Both the position numbers and the translations under genes were made by a program. From Crassaminicella indica (GTDB lineage: Bacteria > Bacillota > Clostridia > Peptostreptococcales > Thermotaleaceae), in assembly GCF_019203185.1 (NCBI RefSeq), contig NZ_CP078093.1, positions 434,001 to 498,000 of the forward strand: a DNA stretch of 64,000 nucleotides. Direction: 5' to 3'. The notes under the pieces are model-generated. The model had not been told where the DNA came from. It was given only the letters and a program-made list of their open reading frames with translations, and searched no databases. How positions within the stretch are numbered: position 1 is the stretch's first letter; the number at the start of each line of letters is the position of its first letter. Positions 28,849 to 37,692 of this stretch are shown in pieces.

Positions 28849-28909
28849 ACATATGAATAGCTGTTCATATGTTTATATATATTATATTCACCTATCACTA
28901 AAAAGTCAA
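28849..28909 (-). promoter_or_regulatory. Promoter and ArsR-type operator of the metal-efflux operon
   Basis: Minus strand: TTGACT (28904-28909), 17 bases, TATAAT (28881-28886). Just downstream the palindrome ACATATGAA-N6-TTCATATGT (28849-28872) matches the ATATGAA/TTCATAT operator typical of CzrA/CadC/SmtB proteins and covers the start of transcription. Confidence 0.85.
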
Positions 28910-28927
28910 TATTCATTTCGTAAAGCT

Positions 28928-28981
28928 ATTGTAAACCATATCTTTTATTTAGTTGACAATGTATTGTTTTAGAGTTATTCT
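28928..28981 (+). promoter_or_regulatory. Promoter of bioDA with a BirA-like operator
   Basis: ATTGTAAAC (28928-28936) and GTTGACAAT (28952-28960) form an inverted repeat with a 15-base spacer and one mismatch, the architecture of Gram-positive BirA boxes. Its right arm contains the -35 TTGACA (28953-28958), and TATTCT lies 17 bases on. Biotin-bound BirA would block this promoter. Confidence 0.75.
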
Positions 28982-29033
28982 ATATGTAAACAAAAAGCTC
29001 AGAAAATACCTTTTTATGATTCGAGGTGTAAAT

Positions 29034-29753
29034 ATGTCAAAAGGAATTTTTATCGTTGGAACAGATACAGATGTAGGAAAAACTGTTGTTACAGCAGGAC
29101 TTATCCATCTTCTTCGTTCAAAAGGTTATAATGCTTGTTATTTTAAGCCTGTCTTAAGTGGAGCAGTCTTAAAAAACAACGAGTTGATTCCAGGAGATAC
29201 CCATTTTGTAAAAACAATAGGAAATATTCCTGAATCTTTAGAAAATATGACCCCATATAAATTTCATACTCCAGTTTCACCACATTTAGCTTCAGAAATA
29301 GAAAATATACAAATCAAAATAGCTTTAATCAAAGAAAAGTTTCTCCAACTAAAAGAAAAATATGCTTATATAGTTGTAGAAGGTGCTGGTGGACTAGTTG
29401 TTCCAATATTTAAAAATTATATGCTATATGATTTGATCAAGGAATTAAACTTACCCATTCTTATAGTAGCTCATGCAGGCTTAGGCACCATTAATCATAC
29501 TATGCTTACTGTAAATTTTGCAGAAGATATGGGGATTGAAGTAAAGGGAATTCTATTAAATGGTTATAATGCTTTAAACATATGTCATGCTGACAATAAA
29601 CAAATCCTTGAAAAAGCTACAAATCTTCAAGTTCTTACTCTACCCAAGCTCAAAAATATAAATGTAGAAAAAATGCAATATGGAGATTTAAAAGAAGCTA
29701 TAAAAACTCATATTCAAATTGAAACAATCATAAAATGGATGAAAGCATGTTAG
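29034..29753 (+). CDS. bioD: Dethiobiotin synthetase
   Basis: A 239-residue P-loop enzyme that closes the ureido ring of dethiobiotin from 7,8-diaminopelargonate, CO2 and ATP. The P-loop is FIVGTDTDVGKTVVTAGL near the N-terminus. YFKPVLSG, and VVEGAGGLVVPIF with its acidic residue, are the substrate-binding and Mg-binding segments. The start at 29034 is behind CGAGGTG; a longer frame to 28953 would begin inside the promoter. bioA follows with the two genes nearly touching. No bioB or bioF is nearby. Confidence 0.93.
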   Translation: MSKGIFIVGTDTDVGKTVVTAGLIHLLRSKGYNACYFKPVLSGAVLKNNELIPGDTHFVKTIGNIPESLENMTPYKFHTPVSPHLASEIENIQIKIALIKEKFLQLKEKYAYIVVEGAGGLVVPIFKNYMLYDLIKELNLPILIVAHAGLGTINHTMLTVNFAEDMGIEVKGILLNGYNALNICHADNKQILEKATNLQVLTLPKLKNINVEKMQYGDLKEAIKTHIQIETIIKWMKAC

Positions 29754-29764
29754 GAGAGATGATT

Positions 29765-31111
29765 ATGCATGAATTACAAAGGAAGGATTTACAATATATA
29801 TGGCACCCATGTTCTCAAATGAAAGATTATGAAGCCTTTCCACCCATCATTATTAAAAATGCAAAAGGTCCTTATCTTTATGATATAGATGGTAATAGAT
29901 ATTTAGATGTGATCTCTTCTTGGTGGGTTAATTTATTTGGACACTGCAATGAAAGAATCAATCAAGCTATTATAAAACAAATCAATCAATTAGAACATAC
30001 TATCTTTGCAAATTTTTCTCATAAACCTGCTATTGAATTAGCCGAAAGGCTTATAAAAATAACTCCAGAGGGGCTTAATAAAATATTTTTTTCAGATAAT
30101 GGTTCTTCAGCAGTAGAAAATGCTTTAAAGCTAAGCTTTCAATATCATCAACAAACTGGAAATTCTAGTAAAACAAGATTTGTTGCCCTTTCTGATGCCT
30201 ATCATGGAGAAACCATTGGAGCTCTTGCTGTAGGTGATATCGACCTTTATAAAAGAATTTATAAGCCTCTTCTTATGGAAACTCATAAAGTACAGGGACC
30301 TGACTGCTATAGATGTCCTTATAATAAATGTAGAAAAAGCTGTAACGCCGAGTGCTTTAGCGCTATGGAAAAACTAGTTTTAGAAAAACACAGTGAAATT
30401 GCTGGCATAATTGTAGAACCATTAATTCAAGGCGCTGCAGGAATGAAAATATATCCTCCAATTTATCTAAAAAAATTAAGGGAGCTTTGTACAGCCTATA
30501 ATATTCATTTCATTGCAGATGAAATTGCAGTAGGCTTTGGACGAACAGGAAAAATGTTTGCCTGTGAGCATGCAAATGTGTCTCCTGACATTATGTGTAT
30601 ATCAAAAGGTATTACAGCTGGATATATGCCTCTTTCTGCAATGCTTATGACTGATGAAATTTATGATGCATTCTACAGCGACTATGTGAACTTAAAAGCA
30701 TTCATGGATAGTCATAGTTATACAGGAAATGCAATGGCATGTGCAGTAGCCTGTGAAACATTGAATATATTCGAGGATGAAAGAATACTTGAAAAAAACA
30801 ATGAAAAATCTAAAATAATAAAAGAAATGGTACAATCTGCTTTTCACAATCATCCTTATATAGGAGAGTTCCGTCAATTAGGAATGGTTGGTGCATTAGA
30901 GCTAGTAAAAAATCAACAAACAAAGGTAGGGTTTGACTGGAAAGAACGGGTAGGCTATAAGATTTATCAGATTGCTCTAAAAAAAGGATTATTACTTCGT
31001 CCTTTAGGAAATGTAATCTACTTTATGCCTCCATATGTCATTGAAAAGGAAGATATTGAGCATATGGTATCTAGTACATTATCTTCAATAAACGAATATT
31101 TTAGAATCTGA
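29765..31111 (+). CDS. bioA: Adenosylmethionine--8-amino-7-oxononanoate aminotransferase
   Basis: A 448-residue class III PLP aminotransferase. QYIWHPCSQMKDYEAFPP opens the family, DGNRYLDVISSWWVNLFGHC carries the BioA-typical SSWW, ADEIAVGFGRTGKMFACEH binds PLP, and the lysine is in MCISKGITAGYMPLS. A cysteine cluster (CYRCPYNKCRKSCNAEC, about residues 180-196) is shared, as far as I recall, with other Gram-positive BioA proteins. The ATG at 29765 has AGGAG 8 bases upstream inside the end of bioD, so the two are coupled; earlier ATGs are too close to the ribosome site. Confidence 0.94.
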   Translation: MHELQRKDLQYIWHPCSQMKDYEAFPPIIIKNAKGPYLYDIDGNRYLDVISSWWVNLFGHCNERINQAIIKQINQLEHTIFANFSHKPAIELAERLIKITPEGLNKIFFSDNGSSAVENALKLSFQYHQQTGNSSKTRFVALSDAYHGETIGALAVGDIDLYKRIYKPLLMETHKVQGPDCYRCPYNKCRKSCNAECFSAMEKLVLEKHSEIAGIIVEPLIQGAAGMKIYPPIYLKKLRELCTAYNIHFIADEIAVGFGRTGKMFACEHANVSPDIMCISKGITAGYMPLSAMLMTDEIYDAFYSDYVNLKAFMDSHSYTGNAMACAVACETLNIFEDERILEKNNEKSKIIKEMVQSAFHNHPYIGEFRQLGMVGALELVKNQQTKVGFDWKERVGYKIYQIALKKGLLLRPLGNVIYFMPPYVIEKEDIEHMVSSTLSSINEYFRI

Positions 31112-31128
31112 TTTAATTTGAGAAAAAA

Positions 31129-31151
31129 AGGTGAGTCTTAATCACTCACCT
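31129..31151 (-). terminator. Terminator between bioA and the sirtuin gene
   Basis: AGGTGAGT (31129-31136) and ACTCACCT (31144-31151) with a 7-base loop; on the minus strand TTTTTTTCTC follows, so it ends the sirtuin transcript and overlaps its stop codon. Confidence 0.85.
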
Positions 31152-31867
31152 ACTATACAATCCAATACTTTCCCTATGCTGTCCTGAATTACCAAATTAG
31201 CGACATGATCATAAGGAGTAGTACTTTTATTGATAAGTATTAATTTATTTCCTCTATAATATTCAATTAGTCCTGCTGCTGGATATACCACAAGTGATGT
31301 TCCTCCTACAATCAACACATCAGCATTAACTATATACTCTATAGACTTTTCAAGTGTATATGTATCTAGTCCCTCTTCATATAAAACTACATCAGGCTTT
31401 ATAATGCCTCCACATTTTTTACATTTAGGAACCATTTCTATACTATTCACTACATCATCTAAAGAATAGCTTGCTCTACACTTTATACAATAATTTCTAT
31501 ATACAGAACCATGAAGCTCTAAAACATTTTTACTTCCCGCCATTTGATGTAGTCCATCTATATTTTGAGTAATTACAGCTTTTAATTTGCCTTGTTTTTC
31601 TAATCTTGCAAGTGCTAAATGAGCCAAATTAGGCTTTGCTTCTGGATAAATCATTTTTTCTTTATAAAATCGATAAAATTCTTTTGTGTATTTCATAAAA
31701 AAGCTGTGACTAAGTATTACTTCTGGTGGATATTTTTGTCCCTTACTACTGTATAATCCTGTATCAGCTGTTCTAAAATCAGGTATATTACTTTCTGTAG
31801 ATGTACCTGCCCCTCCAAAGAAAACAATATTGTCACTTGCGTCAATCATTGATTTTAATTTTTCCAT
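31142..31867 (-). CDS. cobB: Sirtuin, NAD-dependent protein deacylase
   Basis: A 241-residue Sir2 protein. FFGGAGTSTESNIPDFRTAD is the NAD-binding loop, TQNIDGLHQMAG and LHGSVYRNYC hold the catalytic His, and the zinc site is CIKC with CKKC further on. It should remove acyl groups from lysines with release of nicotinamide. The ATG at 31867 has AGGAGG 8 bases upstream; an in-frame TTG two codons earlier is too close to the ribosome site. It faces away from the isochorismatase-family gene. Confidence 0.92.
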   Translation of the reverse strand: MEKLKSMIDASDNIVFFGGAGTSTESNIPDFRTADTGLYSSKGQKYPPEVILSHSFFMKYTKEFYRFYKEKMIYPEAKPNLAHLALARLEKQGKLKAVITQNIDGLHQMAGSKNVLELHGSVYRNYCIKCRASYSLDDVVNSIEMVPKCKKCGGIIKPDVVLYEEGLDTYTLEKSIEYIVNADVLIVGGTSLVVYPAAGLIEYYRGNKLILINKSTTPYDHVANLVIQDSIGKVLDCIVGE

Positions 31868-32071
31868 GCTCAAAGCCTCCTCAAATCAATAGGATATCCA
31901 TATTTTTCATATCTTCATTATATCATATTTGTATTTTTTTAATTTTCCCTCTCTTATGTTCATATATATCTTTATATATTTTCCAAATAATAACCATTTT
32001 CCAATTATTTAGAAGGAATTTATAAAAGAATATAGAATATAACAAAAAAAACAAAGATAGGAGTGTCCCCA

Positions 32072-32611
32072 ATGAGAATCTTAAAAGAAAATACAACTGC
32101 TGTTATCATTGATATTCAGGAACGTCTTCTTCCTCATATGAATAGTAAAGAATTATTAAAAAATCTAACAATTCTTATTGAAGGTTTAAAAGCTTTGGAT
32201 ATTCCCATTATAGTATCTGAACAATACACAAAAGGATTAGGCCCTACTGTAAGTAAAATAAAAGGAATGCTAGAAGACTCTGAAAATATAGAAAAAATAT
32301 CCTTTAGCTGCTGTGATGAACCAAAGCTTCAAGAAAAAATTGATAATTTAAATAAAGAATGGATTATTATTGCTGGAATTGAATCTCACATATGCGTCCT
32401 TCAAACAGTAATTGATTTAATAGACAATGGTTATACTCCTGTTGTAATAGAAGATTGTATCTCTTCAAGAAAAGAAAATGATAAAAAAATAGCTATTGAA
32501 AGAATGAAAAAAGAAGGTGCAATTATCTCGACATATGAATCTATTCTTTTTGAATTATGCAGATATGCAGGTAATGATACCTTCAAAACAATATCTAAGC
32601 TAGTTAAATAA
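32072..32611 (+). CDS. Isochorismatase-family hydrolase (ISOC1/2-like)
   Basis: A 179-residue cysteine hydrolase. The Asp-Lys-Cys triad is visible in AVIIDIQERLLP, SEQYTKGLGPT and GIESHICVLQT. The YTKGLGPT segment is like the ISOC1/YcaC group more than nicotinamidases, so the substrate is unclear. The start is the ATG at 32072 behind ATAGGAG; the in-frame GTG nine bases earlier lies in that site. It is a single-gene unit ending in a strong terminator. Confidence 0.8.
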   Translation: MRILKENTTAVIIDIQERLLPHMNSKELLKNLTILIEGLKALDIPIIVSEQYTKGLGPTVSKIKGMLEDSENIEKISFSCCDEPKLQEKIDNLNKEWIIIAGIESHICVLQTVIDLIDNGYTPVVIEDCISSRKENDKKIAIERMKKEGAIISTYESILFELCRYAGNDTFKTISKLVK

Positions 32612-32641
32612 AGCAAGCCAAAATTTTGGCTTGCTTTTATC
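32611..32641 (+). terminator. Terminator of the isochorismatase-family gene
   Basis: A 26-base perfect palindrome, halves AAGCAAGCCAAAA and TTTTGGCTTGCTT, begins on the last base of the stop codon and is followed by TTATCTTTTT. Confidence 0.85.
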
Positions 32642-32780
32642 TTTTTAATAAATTTTTCAACTTTTTATATAAATATATAATTATAACTATTTATGTAAAA
32701 TATATGCAGGATTTTTAAAATTTATGTAGAAATTTGTTGTATATAGATTATAGCCTTATGATATATAGGAGGAATAACAG

Positions 32781-34859
32781 ATGAAAAAGATAAGCACCAA
32801 AATTATTTTAACTGTTGTTATATGCTCAGTACTCATGGCGGCTTTTATAACAACTATAAGCCTCAATAAATCTACCAAAGTAATCGTTAATGAAATCGAG
32901 AAAAATCTTTCCTTAAAATCTGAAAATATAAGCAGTTACTTTAACAGTACAATTTCTACTGTAGAAATGAATGTAAATAATCTAGAGTCAGCATTAGCAG
33001 TAAGCTTTGATAAAAGTAAAATGAATGACCCTAATTATTATAAAGAATATACTGATCATGTCTCTTTGACAGTTAAAGATTTTGGAGAATATTCAAAAGG
33101 AATTACAGCTTCCTATTTTATCTTAAATCCTGAACTTACTAAAAACATTTACAATATTCTCTATGCAGATCAAGAAGGCAATGGAGAATTTATAAAAATA
33201 GAAGGTGACATTTATACAATAGAGGATTTTAATCCTGATAATGAGCTTTTATCATGGTATTATGATCCAATAAAATTAAAAAAAGGGATATGGAGTGATA
33301 TTTACATAGATAGTTTAACTAAAAAAGAAATTATCACATATAGCACTCCAGTTTTTGTAGATGATATTTTAATTGGTGTAGTAGGAGTAGACTTTGATTG
33401 TGATATATTTAAAAATAAAATTAATAATATTAAACTCTATGATACAGGATATGCATTTTTACTGAATGAAAAATATGACTATATTATACATCCTACATTA
33501 ACAAAAAATGATAACTTATTGACTTTAGATGGAGGAAGGTATAAATATATTGCTGACCTTCTTTCTAAAAAAGATAAAGGACTGTCTGAAGTTAAATTTG
33601 GTGGGGTTGATAAAATTTTAAGCTATGAAAAATTAGATAATGGTTGGTTCCTACTTATGGCAATAAGTAAAGAAGAAATTTTTAAAGATATGAAAGACCT
33701 CACACAGCTATTAATAATTGTTACATTATCAGGAATAATTTTATCTATACTAATTGCTCTTTATTTAGGAAGAAAAATAGCAAAACCAATTGTTATGCTA
33801 ACAGAATTAATAGATAAAACAAAAAACTTTAATCTAATCTATGACAAAAAATTCGAATCAGCTTTAAAATATAAAGATGAAACAGGAGTTATTGCACAAT
33901 CAATATTTGATATGCGCCAAGCTCTACGAACAATCGCCGAAACGATGAAAGAAAATGCACTGCACGTTACAGCATATGCTCAAAATCTTGCAGATTCATC
34001 TAGAGATGTTTCTGCATCTGTTGATGAAGTTGTAAAAGCTGTTGAAGAGCTCGCAAATGGAGCAACCTCTCAAGCTCAAGAAGCTCAAGCTAGCGCATTA
34101 AAGCTGTCTGACTTTGCAGATAAAATAAAAAATGTAACAGAAAGCTCCAGTTTAATGGAAGAAAGCTCAAATGAAGTTATAAAAGTAAATCAACAAGGTA
34201 TTAAAGCCATTACAGATTTAGAAAAGAAATTTGTTGAAAATAATAAAATCATTGATGAAGTAGGGAAAAAAGTTAATGCACTTTCAAATAAATCTGGTAC
34301 TATAAGTGAAATAGTTCATGCTATTAATACAATCTCTGAACAAACAAATCTTTTGGCTTTAAATGCAGCTATTGAAGCTGCAAGAGCAGGTGAAGCAGGC
34401 AAAGGCTTTGCTGTAGTTGCTGAAGAAATTAGAAAGCTTGCAGAAGAAACAGGTAAATATTCAAAGGAAATAGAAAAAATAATACATGAAATTCAATTAG
34501 AAGTTCACGGAACAAAAGAACATACAGACCTAGCTCAAGAAATAAATGATCAAACAAATGAAGTTTTATGTAGTACTGCACAAGTATTTGACAAAATAGA
34601 AGAAACCATAAAAAATACTGTACAGCAAATACAAAATGTATATATCAATATAAAAGATATTGATGAAAATAAAGAACATATTGTTACTTCTATCCAAGAA
34701 ATTTCAGCAATATCTGAAGAAGCTGCTGCATCTACAGAAGAAGTTTCTGCATCTGTCGAGGAACAATCAACAAGTATAGACGTAATTTCTAATACAGCAC
34801 AAGACCTTAATAAGGTATCAATCCAATTAAAAGAGCTTGTTGACAGATTTAATATTTAA
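32781..34859 (+). CDS. Methyl-accepting chemotaxis protein with extracellular dCache-like sensor
   Basis: A 692-residue chemoreceptor. A membrane helix at about 7-28 is followed by a 270-residue extracellular sensor of dCache type ([32 protein letters not shown]). A second helix lies at about 305-327, then a HAMP region and a cytoplasmic signalling domain with the hairpin tip [20 protein letters not shown]. Glu/Gln-rich methylation helices flank the tip. Ligand unknown; such sensors often bind amino acids or carboxylates. GGAGG precedes the ATG. Confidence 0.92.
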   Translation: MKKISTKIILTVVICSVLMAAFITTISLNKSTKVIVNEIEKNLSLKSENISSYFNSTISTVEMNVNNLESALAVSFDKSKMNDPNYYKEYTDHVSLTVKDFGEYSKGITASYFILNPELTKNIYNILYADQEGNGEFIKIEGDIYTIEDFNPDNELLSWYYDPIKLKKGIWSDIYIDSLTKKEIITYSTPVFVDDILIGVVGVDFDCDIFKNKINNIKLYDTGYAFLLNEKYDYIIHPTLTKNDNLLTLDGGRYKYIADLLSKKDKGLSEVKFGGVDKILSYEKLDNGWFLLMAISKEEIFKDMKDLTQLLIIVTLSGIILSILIALYLGRKIAKPIVMLTELIDKTKNFNLIYDKKFESALKYKDETGVIAQSIFDMRQALRTIAETMKENALHVTAYAQNLADSSRDVSASVDEVVKAVEELANGATSQAQEAQASALKLSDFADKIKNVTESSSLMEESSNEVIKVNQQGIKAITDLEKKFVENNKIIDEVGKKVNALSNKSGTISEIVHAINTISEQTNLLALNAAIEAARAGEAGKGFAVVAEEIRKLAEETGKYSKEIEKIIHEIQLEVHGTKEHTDLAQEINDQTNEVLCSTAQVFDKIEETIKNTVQQIQNVYINIKDIDENKEHIVTSIQEISAISEEAAASTEEVSASVEEQSTSIDVISNTAQDLNKVSIQLKELVDRFNI

Positions 34860-34881
34860 AGTGGACAATTTTGTCCACTTT
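34858..34881 (+). terminator. Terminator after the chemoreceptor gene
   Basis: AAAGTGGACAA and TTGTCCACTTT form an 11-base perfect stem with a 2-base loop directly at the stop codon. The following T-tract is short. Confidence 0.65.
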
Positions 34882-34976
34882 AAATCATTTCAATAGCAAT
34901 AAGGTGATTTTATTATTATTAATCATGTATTCTAATATGATCGTCTCTATTTTCCTAATATAACATTTTTTTATAT

Positions 34977-35005
34977 TTGATTCATATAGCTTTGCCTTGT
35001 ATAAT
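34977..35005 (+). promoter_or_regulatory. Promoter of lrgAB
   Basis: TTGATT (34977-34982), 17 bases, TATAAT (35000-35005), 28 bases before the lrgA start codon. Confidence 0.7.
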
Positions 35006-35032
35006 GAGGCATAAAATGATTCGAGGTGAAAT

Positions 35033-35374
35033 ATGAAAGGATTCATACAATTATTAATTATTATATGCATATGGCAATTAGGGGAATGGCTTCATGGAAT
35101 ATTAAATATTCCTATTCCAGGAAGCATATTAGGAATGTTCATACTCTTTGGCTTATTATCATTAAAAATAATCAAACTATCTTGGGTTGAAGAATGTGGA
35201 GAATTCTTTTTAAAGCATCTGGCTTTTTTCTTCATTCCCTCTGGTGTAGGACTTATTGCTTCTTTAGAACTTATAAAAGCAAACTGTCTCCCCATTACTA
35301 TTATTATTATTTTAAGCACCATTATTGTAATGGGTGTAACAGGCTTGATCGTACAAAAATTGATAAAGGACTGA
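35033..35374 (+). CDS. lrgA: CidA/LrgA-family membrane protein
   Basis: A 113-residue protein with four hydrophobic segments. The motif LNIPIPGSILGMFILFGLL and FFFIPSGVGLI are the signatures of CidA/LrgA proteins, holin-like partners of LrgB. Recent work assigns some LrgAB pairs to pyruvate or other small-acid transport. GAGGTG precedes the ATG, and lrgB begins 5 bases after its stop, so both come from the promoter just upstream. Confidence 0.88.
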   Translation: MKGFIQLLIIICIWQLGEWLHGILNIPIPGSILGMFILFGLLSLKIIKLSWVEECGEFFLKHLAFFFIPSGVGLIASLELIKANCLPITIIIILSTIIVMGVTGLIVQKLIKD

Positions 35375-35379
35375 AATTT

Positions 35380-36075
35380 ATGCTTGACAACCCATTATTT
35401 GGAATAATTGTTTCTTTATTATCATTCAACATTGGATTATATATCTATAAAAAAACAAAGCTGGCTATTTTAAATCCCATACTCATAAGTATTTTTATTA
35501 TCATTACGATTTTATTGTATTTTAATATACCACTAGAGGTTTACAACAAAGGTGGAAATTTAATTTCTTTCTTTTTAGGCCCTGCTACAGTAGTATTGGC
35601 CATTCCTATGTATAAACAAGTTCCAGCTCTAAGGAGTCATATGACAGCTATTATCATTGGTATTACTACTGGAGTTATTACCTCCATCACTGTTGTTGCT
35701 TTATTAGCAAAATTATTTGATTTAGAAAATCGTCTTAAGCTTTCTTTAATCCCTAAATCAATTACAACACCTATTGGTATCGCTGTATCAAACAGCTTAG
35801 GTGGATTAACCTCTATTGCTGTTATTGCAATTATTATAACTGGGATTATTGGGGCGGTGATTGCACCATTAATATGTAAAGCTTTAAAAATCAATCACAG
35901 TGTAGCAAAGGGTATTGCTATTGGAACAGCTTCACATGCTGTTGGAACATCTAAAGCTTTTGAAATGGGAGAAACAGAAGGAGCTATGAGCAGTCTTTCT
36001 ATTGCCTTAGCAGGAATTATAACTGTTTTACTCGCCCCTTTATTAATCAATTTATTTTCTCTTATAAACTTATAA
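35380..36075 (+). CDS. lrgB: CidB/LrgB-family membrane protein
   Basis: A 231-residue integral membrane protein, seven or more helices, of the LrgB family: LGPATVVLAIPMYKQVPALR, SITTPIGIAVSNSLGGLTSI and the C-terminal GIAIGTASHAVGTSKAFEMG are all conserved. The start at 35380 (MLDNPLFG) follows AAGGA at the end of lrgA. Partner of LrgA. The operon ends in a bidirectional terminator shared with the CoA-transferase gene. Confidence 0.9.
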   Translation: MLDNPLFGIIVSLLSFNIGLYIYKKTKLAILNPILISIFIIITILLYFNIPLEVYNKGGNLISFFLGPATVVLAIPMYKQVPALRSHMTAIIIGITTGVITSITVVALLAKLFDLENRLKLSLIPKSITTPIGIAVSNSLGGLTSIAVIAIIITGIIGAVIAPLICKALKINHSVAKGIAIGTASHAVGTSKAFEMGETEGAMSSLSIALAGIITVLLAPLLINLFSLINL

Positions 36076-36088
36076 TAATAAAGACAAA

Positions 36089-36120
36089 AGAATGGTACTC
36101 CATTAACAAAGTACCATTCT
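36089..36120. terminator. Bidirectional terminator between lrgB and the CoA-transferase gene
   Basis: AGAATGGTACT (36089-36099) and AGTACCATTCT (36110-36120), a perfect 11-base stem with a 10-base loop, A/T runs on both sides. The two flanking genes converge on it. Confidence 0.85.
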
Positions 36121-36151
36121 CTTTTATTATAATCAAAATTTATATCTTAAC

Positions 36152-37651
36152 TTATTTCATACTTCCTGTTTTCATAAACCTTGTATGCCATGAAAGAGCT
36201 TCTTCTAATATATGAGGCGTATGCTTATATCCACTTTCATAAGCTCTATTATAATAATCTAATAATTTATCCTTATAATCTGGGTGTACGCAATTATTAA
36301 TAATTTCTAACGCTCTTTGCTTTGGACTAAGTCCCCTTAAATCTGCAACTCCTTGCTCTGTTACAATAACCATAACATCATGCTCTGTATGGTCTACATG
36401 TGAAACCATTGGTACAATAGATGAAATATCTCCATTTTTTGCAGTAGATGCTGTTGTAAATATTGTAAGATATGCATTTCTAGCAAAATCTCCAGAACCA
36501 CCGATTCCATTCATCATACGAGACCCCATCACATGAGTAGAATTAACATTTCCGTATATATCAACCTCTAGGGCTGTATTCATAGCAATAACCCCTAATC
36601 TTCTTGCCACTTCTGGATGATTGCTGATTTCTTGCGGTCTTAAAATAATTTTATCTTTAAAGAATTCAATCTCTTCTTCAAACTTTACCAAGCCTTCTGG
36701 TGACGGGCTGACAGATGTAGTAGAAGCTATTTTTGCCTTCCCACATCTTAATAACTCAAGCATTGAATCCTGAACAACTTCTGTATAACATGTTAAATCT
36801 TCAAAGCTTGATTCACATAGTCCATAAAGTACTGCATTTGCAACACTTCCTACACCTGATTGTATTGGAAGTAAATTTTTAGGAAGCCTTCCTAATTCTA
36901 CTTCTTTTTGTAAAAACTTTAATATATTAGCAGATATTTTTTTAGATACATCATCTACTGGTGTAAGTGGTCTAGTTTTATCCTGTAAATCTGTTATAAC
37001 AATTCCTGCGATTTTATCTAACCCACATGGAATATAAGTAGTTCCTATCCTTTGATCTGGCTTTGTAATTGGAATAGGCTCTCTATTTGGTGGATTTTCA
37101 ATCATATAAATATCAGCCATTCCTTCTAGTGCTAAAGGCTTTTTCAAATTGATTTCCACAATAACCTTATCTGCTTGTTTTACAAATACAGGTGTATTAC
37201 CAATACCAGTAGTAGGAATAATATGTCCTTCTTCTGTAATCGCTACAGCTTCTACAATAGCAACATCAACCTTTGGTAATATTCCATAGTTTACATACTG
37301 AGGTGTATGACTTAAATGCATATCTAAATACTCGGCTTCTCCGTTATTGATAGCATTTCTTAATTTACTATTTGTTTGATAAGGAAGTCTTTTAGCAATA
37401 ATACCTGCCTCTGTCCAAGCCCCATCTACCTCTGGTCCTAACGAAGCTCCAGAATACAGGCTTAAACGCATTTTTTCTCCACTCTTTTTTACTCTTTCTG
37501 CAAGTGCAAGAGGTACTGCTTTTGGATATCCTGATGGTGTAAATCCACTAACACCAATTACCATACCATCATGAATCAATTCTGCTAATTCTTCAGCTGT
37601 TGCTATTTTATTAATTAAATCCTTATTTCTTATTCTGTCGCCATACTTCAT
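36152..37651 (-). CDS. Acetyl-CoA hydrolase/CoA-transferase (succinyl-CoA:acetate type)
   Basis: A 499-residue CoA-transferase of the Cat1/AarC/Ach1 family. Features are SGASLGPEVDGAWTEAGI, the GIGNTPVFVKQADKVIVEIN block and the C-terminal GIGGSGDFARNAYL; the active-site Glu is expected near VYTEVVQDSMLELL. Members move CoA between succinyl-CoA or butyryl-CoA and acetate. Substrate is not fixed by sequence. It begins 41 bases after a transporter of the aspartate-alanine exchanger family, so the two probably form one operon for carboxylate metabolism. GGGGG precedes the ATG. Confidence 0.85.
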   Translation of the reverse strand: MKYGDRIRNKDLINKIATAEELAELIHDGMVIGVSGFTPSGYPKAVPLALAERVKKSGEKMRLSLYSGASLGPEVDGAWTEAGIIAKRLPYQTNSKLRNAINNGEAEYLDMHLSHTPQYVNYGILPKVDVAIVEAVAITEEGHIIPTTGIGNTPVFVKQADKVIVEINLKKPLALEGMADIYMIENPPNREPIPITKPDQRIGTTYIPCGLDKIAGIVITDLQDKTRPLTPVDDVSKKISANILKFLQKEVELGRLPKNLLPIQSGVGSVANAVLYGLCESSFEDLTCYTEVVQDSMLELLRCGKAKIASTTSVSPSPEGLVKFEEEIEFFKDKIILRPQEISNHPEVARRLGVIAMNTALEVDIYGNVNSTHVMGSRMMNGIGGSGDFARNAYLTIFTTASTAKNGDISSIVPMVSHVDHTEHDVMVIVTEQGVADLRGLSPKQRALEIINNCVHPDYKDKLLDYYNRAYESGYKHTPHILEEALSWHTRFMKTGSMK

Positions 37652-37692
37652 GTCTCTTCCCCCAATCTTGTATCAATAACATTATTATATCA

